Source: JAITWN01 sp034002745 (GTDB taxonomy: Bacteria; Pseudomonadota; Gammaproteobacteria; SZUA-140). Taken from it: a stretch of DNA of 39,425 nucleotides. Below are positions 24,442-32,744 of the stretch, one piece after another (position 1 is the first letter of the stretch; every line of letters starts with the position of its first letter). Below the pieces are notes generated by a model that did not search any database, was not told where the DNA came from, and saw only the letters and a list, made by a program, of their open reading frames with translations. The stretch spans positions 1 to 39,425 of the forward strand of contig JAVEZY010000024.1 of the NCBI GenBank assembly GCA_034002745.1, written 5' to 3'. The position numbers were made by a program, and so were the translations under genes.

Positions 24442-24467
24442 GTGCATCAAGGATGCACATTCTAGCA
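24442..24467 (-). promoter_or_regulatory. mtnA promoter element with adjoining dyad
   Basis: Minus-strand extended -10 TGCTAGAAT (24459-24467), followed directly by a perfect inverted repeat GTGCATC-CTT-GATGCAC (24442-24458) at the predicted start of transcription. Part of the sequence (TGCTAGAATG and CATCCTTG) recurs upstream of pyrF. The dyad could be an operator or a 5' hairpin. Confidence 0.5.
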
Positions 24468-24525
24468 CCCAGACCCAAGGGGACGCTCCCCTTTGGCTCT
24501 CGGCCCTCAGGCCGATAACACCGGC

Positions 24526-25005
24526 ATGAGCCCCTTCCGCCCGATTCTTGCCGCCGTCCTCCTGGCCTCGACTGCTTCAGGCGCCCTGGCGATTGCCCCT
24601 GAGCCCTCGCTCCGCGAGCAGCCGGCTGCGCCTGCCGCGATCGAGCCGCCGCCGGCCCTGGAGTTCATCTCGCTGCCACCGTTGCTGTTCGAGTTCGACA
24701 CCCATGTATTGGACGAAGCGGCCTTGCGGCGCCTGGAGGAGATCGCCCTTTTCCTGCGCCACCAGCCCCGCGTCAGTCGCATCCTGCTGCGCGGCCACGC
24801 CGACATCCTGGCCGGCGAGGCATACAACGAGAAACTGGCCTGGCATCGCGCCGAGGCCGTCCGCAGCCAGCTCCTCGAACTGGGCGTCCCGCCCCAGCTG
24901 CTGCACACCATCGCCCGGGGCCAAAGCGATCCGGTCGACCACAACGACACCAGCCCCGGACGAGCGCGCAACCGGCGCGTGGAGATGTATGTGATCGTAA
25001 AATGA
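24526..25005 (+). CDS. Small OmpA-domain exported protein
   Basis: A 159-residue protein: signal peptide (about 1-25, MSPFRPILAAVLLASTASGALA), a short Pro/Ala-rich linker, then an OmpA-like peptidoglycan-binding domain (about 50-159). The family pattern is clear: LLFEFDTHVLDEAALRRLEEIA, LRGHADILAGEAYNEKLAWHRAEAV, and the closing GRARNRRVEMYV. No lipobox Cys is seen, so it is probably periplasmic and peptidoglycan-associated rather than a lipoprotein. The ATG at 24526 is favoured because it starts the signal peptide; a TCGGCC/GGCCGA hairpin (24500-24515) lies just upstream. Specific role unknown. Confidence 0.87.
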   Translation: MSPFRPILAAVLLASTASGALAIAPEPSLREQPAAPAAIEPPPALEFISLPPLLFEFDTHVLDEAALRRLEEIALFLRHQPRVSRILLRGHADILAGEAYNEKLAWHRAEAVRSQLLELGVPPQLLHTIARGQSDPVDHNDTSPGRARNRRVEMYVIVK

Positions 25006-25017
25006 CCCACCCGCCGG

Positions 25018-25115
25018 GGGTCAGACCCTCAGCGCCACCCGACAGCAGCAAGTGCATGATCGCAAGCGGAATGACCCACGCCGTCCCGCATCAAATGGGG
25101 TCTGACCCCAAAGCC
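25018..25115. repeat. 98-base direct repeat, copy 1, bounded by REP-like palindromes
   Basis: Begins with GGGTCAGACCC (25018-25028) and ends with TGGGGTCTGACCCCA (25096-25110) plus AAGCC. It matches copy 2, 170 bases downstream, at 95 of 98 positions by eye; differences are at 25035, 25037 and 25043. Part of a 348-base gene-free region (25006-25353). Confidence 0.9.
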
Positions 25116-25187
25116 AAAACCAAGAGAAGGGAAAAGACTGGGATCTGCAAGGACCTGATCCCGAGAAACACCGCCGAAGCCCGTTGA

Positions 25188-25285
25188 GGGTCAGACCCTC
25201 AGCGACGCCCGATAGCAGCAAGTGCATGATCGCAAGCGGAATGACCCACGCCGTCCCGCATCAAATGGGGTCTGACCCCAAAGCC
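25188..25285. repeat. 98-base direct repeat, copy 2, bounded by REP-like palindromes
   Basis: Begins within GAGGGTCAGACCCTC (25186-25200) and ends with TGGGGTCTGACCCCA (25266-25280) plus AAGCC. The 72 bases between the two copies (25116-25187) are unique. Short frames over these repeats are not convincing genes. Confidence 0.9.
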
Positions 25286-25316
25286 GGATTCCACGCTCAT
25301 GTCTTCTGCGTCTGCT

Positions 25317-25345
25317 TTGCCTCTTTCCGCGTTGCCCCGTACACT
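25317..25345 (+). promoter_or_regulatory. Candidate mtaD promoter, possibly leaderless
   Basis: -35 TTGCCT (25317-25322), 17-base spacer, -10 TACACT (25340-25345). Transcription would begin within a few bases of the ATG at 25354, and the intervening sequence is pyrimidine-rich with no ribosome-binding site. Confidence 0.4.
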
Positions 25346-25353
25346 TCCTCCCC

Positions 25354-26727
25354 ATGACTACGCATGTCGATCTGATCATACGCGCGGGCTGGATCGTGCC
25401 GGTGGAACCGGCGGGTGTGGTCTATGAGGACCACTGTCTGGCTGTGTCGCGCGGGCGCATCGTGGATATCCTGCCGGTGGCCGAAGCGCGGGCGCGCTGC
25501 CAGGCCAAGGCGGAGGTTCATCTGCCGCATCACGCCCTCGTTCCGGGCCTGATCAATACGCATACGCACGCCGCCATGACCCTGTTTCGCGGCCTGGCCG
25601 ACGATCTCCCGCTCATGAAATGGCTGCAGGAACACATCTGGCCGGCCGAGTCGACCTGGGTAAGCGAAGATTTCGCGCGGCAAGGGACCGGGCTCGCGGT
25701 GGCCGAGATGATCCGCGGCGGGACCACCTGCTTCAATGATATGTACTTCTTCCCGCAGGAATCGGCCCAGGCAGCCAGCCAGGCCGGCATGCGCGCGACC
25801 ATCGGGCTGATCATGATCGACTTCCCGACCGCCTGGGGTTCCGGGCCGGACGAGTACATGGAGAAGGGTCTCGCGCTGCATGACCGCTATCGCAACGATC
25901 CCTTGATCCGCACGGCCTTCGCACCCCACGCGCCCTATACGGTGTCCGACGAGCCCTTGCGCCGGGTCGCCACCTATGCCGAGGAACTCGATATCCCTGT
26001 GCATATGCACGTCCACGAGACCGCGATCGAAGTCGAAGACGCCATCAAGCAGCACGGTGCCCGACCGCTCGCACGCCTGGCCGGGCTTGGCCTGGTGTCG
26101 CCGCGTCTGCTTGCCGTGCACATGACTCAGCTCGAAGACCACGAGATCGCCCTGCTCGCCGAAGCGGGCGCGCACGTGCTGCATTGCCCCGAATCGAATC
26201 TCAAGCTGGCGAGCGGCTTCTGCCCGGTCGCCAGACTGCGCCAGGCCGGCGTCAACGTGACGCTCGGCACCGATGGCGCCGCCAGTAACAACGATCTCGA
26301 CATGTTCGGCGAGATGCGCACCGCCGCCCTGCTGGCCAAGGCGGTGAGCGGCGATGCGAGCGTAGTTCCCGCTGCCGACGCCCTGCGCATGGCCACCATC
26401 AACGGCGCCCGCGCCCTCGGACTGGAACACGAGATCGGTACGCTCGAACCCGGCAAGGCGGCCGACATCGTGGCGGTCGATCTCGGCGGACTGGAAAGCC
26501 GCCCGGTTTACGACGTCGTGTCGCATCTAGTCTATGTCTGCGGCCGTCACAACGTGAGCGACGTCTGGATCGCGGGACGACAGGTCCTGAAGGATCGGCG
26601 GCTGACCACGCTCGACGAACAGCAACTCTTCGCCCAGGCTGAAGCCTGGCGCGAGCGCATCGCCGCCAGCGATGCCGCGATCGCTGGCGACGGCGATGGT
26701 GACAGCGACGGAGCCCGCACCCAATGA
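25354..26727 (+). CDS. mtaD: 5-methylthioadenosine/S-adenosylhomocysteine deaminase (TrzA family)
   Basis: A zinc amidohydrolase that deaminates methylthioadenosine or S-adenosylhomocysteine to the inosyl forms. The 457-residue protein has the metal pair His-70/His-72 (LINTHTHAAMTLFRG), GTTCFNDMY, a third metal His in HMHVHETAIEVE, CPESNLKLASGF and the metal Asp in LGTDGAASNNDLDMF. The C-terminal tail is acidic and Gly/Asp-rich (GDGDGDSDGA). Linkage to ubiG and a MupP-type phosphatase, and to mtnA across the intergenic region, matches the Pseudomonas arrangement and supports the MTA/SAH assignment over other TrzA-type deaminases. The stop overlaps ubiG as ATGA. Confidence 0.92.
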   Translation: MTTHVDLIIRAGWIVPVEPAGVVYEDHCLAVSRGRIVDILPVAEARARCQAKAEVHLPHHALVPGLINTHTHAAMTLFRGLADDLPLMKWLQEHIWPAESTWVSEDFARQGTGLAVAEMIRGGTTCFNDMYFFPQESAQAASQAGMRATIGLIMIDFPTAWGSGPDEYMEKGLALHDRYRNDPLIRTAFAPHAPYTVSDEPLRRVATYAEELDIPVHMHVHETAIEVEDAIKQHGARPLARLAGLGLVSPRLLAVHMTQLEDHEIALLAEAGAHVLHCPESNLKLASGFCPVARLRQAGVNVTLGTDGAASNNDLDMFGEMRTAALLAKAVSGDASVVPAADALRMATINGARALGLEHEIGTLEPGKAADIVAVDLGGLESRPVYDVVSHLVYVCGRHNVSDVWIAGRQVLKDRRLTTLDEQQLFAQAEAWRERIAASDAAIAGDGDGDSDGARTQ

Positions 26728-27428
26728 GCATCGCCAACGTGGATCACGCCGAAGTCGCCAAGTTCGATGCGATGGCGGCGCGCTGGTGGGATCCCGAAGG
26801 GGCCTTCAAGCCGCTGCATCGCATCAATCCGCTGCGTCTCGACTATGTCGAATCCCGCACCAGGCTGCGCGATGCGAATCTCGTCGACGTCGGCTGCGGT
26901 GGCGGCATCCTGGCCGAAGGCATGGCCGCGCGCGGCGCGCGGGTGATCGGCATCGATCTGGCCGAAGCCGCGCTGTCGGTGGCACGCATGCACATGATCG
27001 AGACCGGCCTGCGAGTCGACTATCGCTGCATCGCGGCCGAGGATCATGCCCGTGCGGCGCCGGGCGCTGCGGACGCGGTCACCTGCATGGAACTGCTCGA
27101 GCACGTGCCCGATCCGGCCGCGCTGATCGCCGCCTGCGCCCGCATGGTTCGTCCGGGCGGGGATCTTTTCTTCTCGACGCTGAACCGGACGCCGAAGTCC
27201 TGGCTGTTCGCCATCGTCGGCGCCGAGTATGTGATGCGCATGCTGCCCAAGGGCACCCACGACTACGCGCGCTTCATTCGTCCGTCCGAACTCGCGCTGT
27301 GGCTGCGGCAGGCGGACCTCGAGCTGCGCGACATCCGCGGGATCGCCTTCAATCCGCTGCGCGACCGCTTCTCGCTCTCCGATGACGTCGGGGTCAACTA
27401 TCTCGTTCACGCAGTCAGGCCCGCATGA
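26724..27428 (+). CDS. ubiG: Ubiquinone biosynthesis O-methyltransferase
   Basis: A SAM-dependent enzyme that methylates both hydroxyls in ubiquinone synthesis. The 234-residue protein has FDAMAARWWDPEG near the N-terminus, the SAM motif LVDVGCGGGILAEG, GIDLAEAAL, and the UbiG-typical NRTPKSWLFAIVGAEYVMRMLPKGTHDY and DVGVNYLVH. It is joined by ATGA overlaps to mtaD upstream and the HAD phosphatase downstream. Coupling to mtaD makes sense because O-methylation yields S-adenosylhomocysteine, which MtaD can remove. Confidence 0.97.
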   Translation: MSIANVDHAEVAKFDAMAARWWDPEGAFKPLHRINPLRLDYVESRTRLRDANLVDVGCGGGILAEGMAARGARVIGIDLAEAALSVARMHMIETGLRVDYRCIAAEDHARAAPGAADAVTCMELLEHVPDPAALIAACARMVRPGGDLFFSTLNRTPKSWLFAIVGAEYVMRMLPKGTHDYARFIRPSELALWLRQADLELRDIRGIAFNPLRDRFSLSDDVGVNYLVHAVRPA

Positions 27429-28162
27429 TGGCCAATGACATTCCCGCCGGCGCCAGACAAGCCGTCGCGCCGCGGACACCATCGCTTCCGCTTTCCCGCT
27501 GCCTGCTGCTCGATCTGGACGGCACTCTGGTCGATACCGCGCCGGACATGATCGGCGCCTTGAACACGCTGCGCCGCGAAAACGCGCTCGCCGAGCTGGA
27601 TCCCGCTATCGTGCGTCCGCATGTATCCCATGGCGCGCGCATGCTCATCCGCCTCGGCTTCGGCCTGCTCGAGGACGATCCCCGCTTCGAGCCCCTGCGA
27701 ACGCGCTTCCTCGACATCTACGCCGGACGTGTCGCCGAGGAGAGCCGCCTATTCCCCGGCATGGGCGAGATGCTGGACGAAGTCGAGAAACGCGGCCTGT
27801 GCTGGGGCGTGGTGACCAACAAGCCGGCGCGCCTCACCCAGCCCCTGCTCGCCGCGATCGGGCTGGATACCCGAACCGCCTGCATCGTCTCCGGCGACAC
27901 CACGGCACGCGCCAAGCCTCATCCCGAACCCCTGCTTCACGCCGCGCGCATGCTCACCACGCCGCCCGCATCCTGTCTCTACGTCGGCGATGCGGAGCGC
28001 GATATCGAGGCCGGACGCCGGGCGGGCATGCGCACGCTGGTGGCGGGTTTCGGCTATCTCGCGGCGAGCGACCGCCCCCAGGACTGGATGGCGGATGCGC
28101 TCGTCGAGCACCCGGCACAGATCCTCGACTGGCTCGACCCGGCTCCCCCCGCCCGGCCATGA
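27425..28162 (+). CDS. mupP: HAD phosphatase, MupP/Gph type
   Basis: A 245-residue HAD-IA phosphatase with LLLDLDGTLVDTAPD (nucleophile Asp-30, Asp-32), GVVTNKPARLTQPLL, the Lys in ARAKPHPEPLL and YVGDAERDIEAGRRAGM. By sequence it could be phosphoglycolate phosphatase. Its place directly after ubiG is that of Pseudomonas MupP, which dephosphorylates MurNAc 6-phosphate in peptidoglycan recycling, so I favour that role by synteny. The first ATG (27425) overlaps the ubiG stop; a second ATG is the next codon. The stop overlaps rmuC as ATGA. Confidence 0.8.
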   Translation: MMANDIPAGARQAVAPRTPSLPLSRCLLLDLDGTLVDTAPDMIGALNTLRRENALAELDPAIVRPHVSHGARMLIRLGFGLLEDDPRFEPLRTRFLDIYAGRVAEESRLFPGMGEMLDEVEKRGLCWGVVTNKPARLTQPLLAAIGLDTRTACIVSGDTTARAKPHPEPLLHAARMLTTPPASCLYVGDAERDIEAGRRAGMRTLVAGFGYLAASDRPQDWMADALVEHPAQILDWLDPAPPARP

Positions 28163-29427
28163 ACATCGACTCCATCGTCACCCTCATCATCGTCGGGCTG
28201 CTTGCCGCCCTGGTCGGCGCCTTCGGCGCCCATCTGCTTGCCCAGCGCCGCATCGCTGCGCTCAGCCTGAAGAACGCCGAGCTCGCGACAACCGTCGACA
28301 TGGAACGGCGCAACGCGCTCGAGCGCCAGGAAGCCCTTGAACAGGCGCGGGTGCAGTTGCGCGACACTTTCAGCGCGCTCTCCAGCGAAGCGCTCAAGCA
28401 CAACAGCGCCGAGTTCCTGCGCCTCGCCCAGGAGAACCTGAAGCAGTTCCACATCGAAGCCAGGCACGAGCTCGCGCGCAAGGAACAGGCGGTGGAGCTG
28501 CTGGTTTCGCCGATCAAGGAAATGCTCGAGAAAACCCGGGTCCAGATCCACGAGATCGAGCGCGAACGCAAGGAGGCCTACGGCTCCATCAGCCGGCACC
28601 TGGAGATGCTGGCGCAGACGCAGCAGATGCTGCACGGCGAGACCCGCAACCTGGTGCAGGCACTGCGGCGCCCCGAGGTGCGCGGGCAATGGGGAGAGAT
28701 AACCCTGAAACGCCTGGTGGAACTCGCCGGCATGGTGGCTCACTGCGATTTCTACGAGCAGGAGCACACGCGCACGGAGGACGGCGCGGTGCGGCCCGAC
28801 ATGATCATCCGCATGCCGGGCGAGCGAGAGATCGTGATCGACGTCAAAACCCCTCTGGATGCCTACCTGAGCGCGATCGAGGCGCCGGACGACGCGACCC
28901 GGCGCGAATTCATGGAGCGTCACGCCCGCAAGGTGCGCGACCGCGTGCTCGAACTGGCGAGCAAGAACTACTGGAGCCAGTTCCGCAAAAGTCCGGACTT
29001 CGTCGTGCTCTTCATTCCCGGCGAACACTTTCTCAGCGCGGCGCTCGACATCGATCCCACGCTGCTCGAGGATGCGCTTCGCCGCAAGGTCATCCTCGCC
29101 ACCCCGAGCAGCCTGATCGCCCTGTTGCGCGCCGTCGCCTACGGCTGGAACCAGCAGGCCCTCACCGAGAACGCGGAGCGCATCCGCGACCTGGGCGAGG
29201 ACCTGTACAAGCGATTGTGCACCTTCAGCGGCCATCTGGTGCGCGTCGGCAAGCATCTGGGCGACAGCCTCGAACACTATAACCGCGCCGTGGGCTCCTT
29301 CGAGCGACAGGTGCTCCCCGGCGCGCGCAAATTCCCCGAAATGGGGATCAAGGCCGCGCGGGAACTCGACCCCCCTGAGCAGATCGACAAGGCGGTTCGA
29401 CGCATCGTGGATGAACATGTCGAGTGA
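28159..29427 (+). CDS. rmuC: DNA recombination protein RmuC
   Basis: A 422-residue protein with an N-terminal membrane anchor (about 5-27), a long coiled-coil (about 30-190) and the RmuC nuclease-like domain: RGQWGEITLKRLVELAGM, RPDMIIRMPGEREIVIDVKTPLDAYL (PD-D/VK-like core), FIPGEHFLSAAL and LATPSSLIALLRAVAYGW. In E. coli it limits inversions at short inverted repeats; the mechanism is not settled. The ATG at 28159 overlaps the previous stop, and an in-frame extension to 27799 is spurious. Confidence 0.95.
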   Translation: MNIDSIVTLIIVGLLAALVGAFGAHLLAQRRIAALSLKNAELATTVDMERRNALERQEALEQARVQLRDTFSALSSEALKHNSAEFLRLAQENLKQFHIEARHELARKEQAVELLVSPIKEMLEKTRVQIHEIERERKEAYGSISRHLEMLAQTQQMLHGETRNLVQALRRPEVRGQWGEITLKRLVELAGMVAHCDFYEQEHTRTEDGAVRPDMIIRMPGEREIVIDVKTPLDAYLSAIEAPDDATRREFMERHARKVRDRVLELASKNYWSQFRKSPDFVVLFIPGEHFLSAALDIDPTLLEDALRRKVILATPSSLIALLRAVAYGWNQQALTENAERIRDLGEDLYKRLCTFSGHLVRVGKHLGDSLEHYNRAVGSFERQVLPGARKFPEMGIKAARELDPPEQIDKAVRRIVDEHVE

Positions 29428-29481
29428 TGCCAGCCGACGGATCAGGTCGGCAAGCCTGAGCCGCGGCACGCCGCAGCGCCC

Positions 29482-30378
29482 ATGAACACGCCCGGCAATC
29501 CCGACGATACACGCCTGCGCGCGGCCTACGCGCACTGCCTCCGCCTGGCGGCAGGGCACTACGAGAACTTTCCGGTGGCATCCCACGCCCTCCCCGGCCC
29601 CTTGCGCGGGCCGGTGGCGGCGATCTACGCCTTCGCCCGCACCGCGGATGACTACGCCGACGAAGGCGATCACAGCCAGGATGAGCGGCTCGCGCTACTC
29701 GGCGCCTGGCGCGAACGTGTCGATGCGCTGGCCCGGAGTGAATCGAGTGGCGACCCGGTGTTCATCGCACTTGCCGATGTGCGCGCGCGCCATGTTCTGC
29801 CGATCGCACCCCTCTACGATCTGCTGGATGCCTTCACCCAGGACGTCACCCGACGCCGCTACTCCGACGGCGCGGACCTGCTGGATTACTGCCGCCGTTC
29901 GGCGAATCCGGTGGGCAGACTGTTGCTTCATCTGTTCGGCCACACCACTGATGCGGACCTGACGCAATCCGACCACATCTGCACTGCCCTGCAGCTGATC
30001 AATTTCCTGCAGGATCTCGCACAGGACTTCGATGAGAACGATCGCATCTATGTCCCGCTCGACGAAATGGCAAGCTGCGGTGTCAGCGAAGCCCATTTCG
30101 CGCATCGAATCACCGACGACGCCATGCTGAGCCTGATCGCGCTGCAGGTGACGCGGGCACGCGGCCTGCTCGATCGCGGCGCACCGCTTGCCTGGCGCAT
30201 GCGCGGCCGCATCGGACTGGAGTTGCGCATGATCGTGGTCGCCGCAGGGCGGATCCTCGATCGCATCGCCCGTGAACGCGAAGACGTGTTTCGCCGGCCA
30301 CGCCTGCAGCGCAGCGACTGGCTCGCCATCCTCTGGCAAGCCAGTCGCCCGCGCACCTCCCCCGAATCTCCATACTGA
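29482..30378 (+). CDS. hpnC: Hydroxysqualene synthase HpnC
   Basis: A squalene/phytoene-synthase-fold protein that turns presqualene diphosphate into hydroxysqualene in the three-gene bacterial squalene route. The 298 residues include HYENFPVAS, the first Asp-rich site FARTADDYADEGD (56-61), NPVGRLLLHLFG and the second site INFLQDLAQDFDENDRIYVP. Order hpnC-hpnD-hpnE and the HpnC-type SD motif (ENFPVAS) support the name. It begins 54 bases after rmuC; no clear ribosome-binding site is visible. Confidence 0.94.
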   Translation: MNTPGNPDDTRLRAAYAHCLRLAAGHYENFPVASHALPGPLRGPVAAIYAFARTADDYADEGDHSQDERLALLGAWRERVDALARSESSGDPVFIALADVRARHVLPIAPLYDLLDAFTQDVTRRRYSDGADLLDYCRRSANPVGRLLLHLFGHTTDADLTQSDHICTALQLINFLQDLAQDFDENDRIYVPLDEMASCGVSEAHFAHRITDDAMLSLIALQVTRARGLLDRGAPLAWRMRGRIGLELRMIVVAAGRILDRIAREREDVFRRPRLQRSDWLAILWQASRPRTSPESPY

Positions 30379-30546
30379 CGCATCGACATCCAGCCGGCGC
30401 GGGAACGCGCTGGCCGGATGATCCGGGACCTGGTCCGGTCGCTTTCACCCAAAATAGCCACACACGGCGAACCAGCCGATTGCCGGCAGGACATTCCGGC
30501 GCGCCGCACTTTCAACCGGCAGCGTTTCCCATTACCCTGTGTCCCC

Positions 30547-31422
30547 ATGACGCCCGAGCAATACTGTCAGGACAAGGCGGCCCGCAGCGGATCGAGCTTC
30601 TATTACAGCTTTCTGTTTCTGCCGCCGCCGCAGCGCCTGGCGATCACCGCCCTCTATGCTTTCTGCCGTGAAGTCGACGATGTCGTGGATTCGCAGATGG
30701 AGCCCGATGTCGCGCGCATCAAGCTGAACTGGTGGCGCGAGGAGATCGATCGCCTCTTCGCAGGGACACCACAGCATCCGGTCACGCGCGCGCTTGTCGA
30801 GCCGATCTCCCGCTTCAACCTGCCCCGAGAGCACTTTCTCGAAATCATCGACGGCATGGAGATGGACCTGGATAACGACAGCTATCCGAGCTTTCCCGAA
30901 CTCAGTCTCTACTGTCACCGGGTGGCGAGCATCGTCGGCATCATGTCCGCCGAGATCTTCGGCAGCACCGATCGCCATACCAGCCGCTACGCGCATCAGC
31001 TCGGCATGGCCTTCCAGCTGACCAACATCCTCCGTGACGTCGGCGAGGATGCCCGGCGCGGACGCCTGTACATCCCTCTTGATGAACTGCAGCGCTTCGG
31101 AGTCGGCGTGAGCGAGATCATGGGCGACCGCAGCAACGAACGCATCGTAGCCCTGCTTCGTCACCAGGCCGAGCGCGCGCGCGAGCATTACCGCCGCGCA
31201 TTCGAACTGCTTCCCGAGGCGGATCGCTACGCCCAGCGCGCCGGCCTGGCGATGGCGGCGATCTATCTGGCGACCCTGGATGAAATCGAGCGCGATGGTT
31301 TCCGCGTGCTCGAGCGCCGCGTCAGCCTGACGCCCATTCGCAAGCTGTGGCTGGCGTGGAAAACGGTGCGCCAGGAGAAGGCGCGTCACCGACGGCTGCA
31401 GAAGGCCGCGCGCGCGACGTGA
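30547..31422 (+). CDS. hpnD: Presqualene diphosphate synthase HpnD
   Basis: Condenses two farnesyl diphosphates to presqualene diphosphate. The 291-residue protein has SGSSFYYSFLFLP, the first Asp-rich motif YAFCREVDDVVD (Asp-44, -45, -48), HRVASIVG and the second motif TNILRDVGEDARRGRLYIP. The family start MTPEQYCQDKA at 30547 is used; the frame stays open to 30418. The 168 bases upstream hold a C/G-rich hairpin after hpnC and no gene. The stop overlaps the hpnE start as GTGA. Confidence 0.95.
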   Translation: MTPEQYCQDKAARSGSSFYYSFLFLPPPQRLAITALYAFCREVDDVVDSQMEPDVARIKLNWWREEIDRLFAGTPQHPVTRALVEPISRFNLPREHFLEIIDGMEMDLDNDSYPSFPELSLYCHRVASIVGIMSAEIFGSTDRHTSRYAHQLGMAFQLTNILRDVGEDARRGRLYIPLDELQRFGVGVSEIMGDRSNERIVALLRHQAERAREHYRRAFELLPEADRYAQRAGLAMAAIYLATLDEIERDGFRVLERRVSLTPIRKLWLAWKTVRQEKARHRRLQKAARAT

Positions 31423-32744
31423 ATGTCGTCGTCGGAGGCGGCTGGGCGGGGCTCGCCGCCGCCGTCGAACTCGCGCGCCACAGGCTTCCCGTAACCCTGG
31501 TTGAGGCAGCGCCCGAACTCGGCGGCCGCGCCCGGCGCGTGCGCCAGGGAGAGCGGCGCGGTGACAACGGTCAGCATCTGGTCATCGGCGCCTATCGTGA
31601 ACTGCTTCGGCTGCTCGACGTGCTCGGAGTCGCCGAGAAAAGCGTGTTCGACCGGCGATCGCTCGAATTGTGGATGCGGGCGCCGGCGGGCGAAGAACTC
31701 CGCCTGCGCCTGCCGCGCCTCCCGGCGCCGCTGCATCTGCTGGCCGGGCTGATGACCGCGCGCGGTCTGTCGATATCCGAGAAAGTGCAGGCGCTTCGAT
31801 TGTGTCTGGCGCTGCGCTCGTTTGCACCGGATGTTCCCGATTGCAGCGTCGCCGACCTTCTTCGCCGGCACGGTCAATCCCCCAAGCTCGTTTCCCGGCT
31901 TTGGGAGCCACTGTGCCTCGCCACCCTGAACGCGCGGGTGCATGAAGCCTCGGCCGCGATTTTTCGCCGCGTGCTCATCGATGCCTTCACGCACCGCCAG
32001 GCGGATTCCGACCTGCTGATCGCGTGCGCGGACCTCGGCGCACAGCTTCCCGATCCGGCGCAAAGGTTCATCGTCGAACACGGCGGCAGGATCCTCACAT
32101 CCACGCGCGCGATTCGATTGCTCGACAGGAACGCGCGCCTGGCCGCCGTGGAACTCGCGGACGGCACGGTTCTCGACGCCGATCACGCCGTGCTGGCGCT
32201 GCCGCCTCCCGCCTGCGAGCGGCTGCTCCGGCCGCACCCCGCGATGAGCGAAGTCGCGGAACGACTCGCCGCCATCGGCAGCGCCCCGATCTGCACGGTG
32301 TATCTGCGCTATCCGCCTTCAGTGTCGCTGCCCCTCCCGCTCATGGGAATGCTGGAATGCACGGGACAGTGGATATGCGATCTCGCCACCACCGGCAGAC
32401 CCGGATGGATGGGCGTGGTCATCAGCGGCAGCGCGCATGGCGACATGACGCGCGAACAGCTCATCGAGCAGATTGGCCGGGAGCTGGCCACGCTCCATCC
32501 CACATGGCCGGCACCCCTTGAAGGCTATGTTCTGCGTGAAAGGCGGGCGACCTTCTTCGCCACCATGGGAGTCGATGCCCTGCGTCCCGGCAGCGCGACA
32601 CCCTGGCCCAATCTGCATCTGGCCGGGGACGCAACAGCCACCGGTTACCCGGCCACATTGGAAGGCGCGGTATGCAGCGGGGTGGCAGCCGCCCGCCGCG
32701 TCCTCGATGCCGCATCGTCTTCCGGTTCTCCGCCCCCGGCCTGA
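31419..32744 (+). CDS. hpnE: Hydroxysqualene dehydroxylase HpnE
   Basis: An FAD-dependent amine-oxidase-fold enzyme that reduces hydroxysqualene to squalene, completing the HpnCDE route that feeds hopanoid or other triterpene synthesis. With a GTG start at 31419 (GTGA overlap with hpnD) it has 441 residues and begins directly with the FAD-binding NVVVGGGWAGLAAAVEL. Other landmarks are GGRARRV, the C-terminal FAD segment NLHLAGDATATGYPATLEGAVCSG and LARHRLPVTLVEA. Squalene-hopene cyclase is not in the window. The last 100 bases are also the antisense end of the ATPase gene. Confidence 0.94.
   Translation: MNVVVGGGWAGLAAAVELARHRLPVTLVEAAPELGGRARRVRQGERRGDNGQHLVIGAYRELLRLLDVLGVAEKSVFDRRSLELWMRAPAGEELRLRLPRLPAPLHLLAGLMTARGLSISEKVQALRLCLALRSFAPDVPDCSVADLLRRHGQSPKLVSRLWEPLCLATLNARVHEASAAIFRRVLIDAFTHRQADSDLLIACADLGAQLPDPAQRFIVEHGGRILTSTRAIRLLDRNARLAAVELADGTVLDADHAVLALPPPACERLLRPHPAMSEVAERLAAIGSAPICTVYLRYPPSVSLPLPLMGMLECTGQWICDLATTGRPGWMGVVISGSAHGDMTREQLIEQIGRELATLHPTWPAPLEGYVLRERRATFFATMGVDALRPGSATPWPNLHLAGDATATGYPATLEGAVCSGVAAARRVLDAASSSGSPPPA

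Noticed and set aside
4940..25280. GGGTC-GACCC palindromes as CRISPR repeats
   Set aside because: They are few, unevenly spaced and without regular spacers or cas genes.
25000..25380. Small minus-strand frames of 60-95 codons over the direct repeats
   Set aside because: They mostly translate the repeat unit itself, have no ribosome sites and resemble no protein family.
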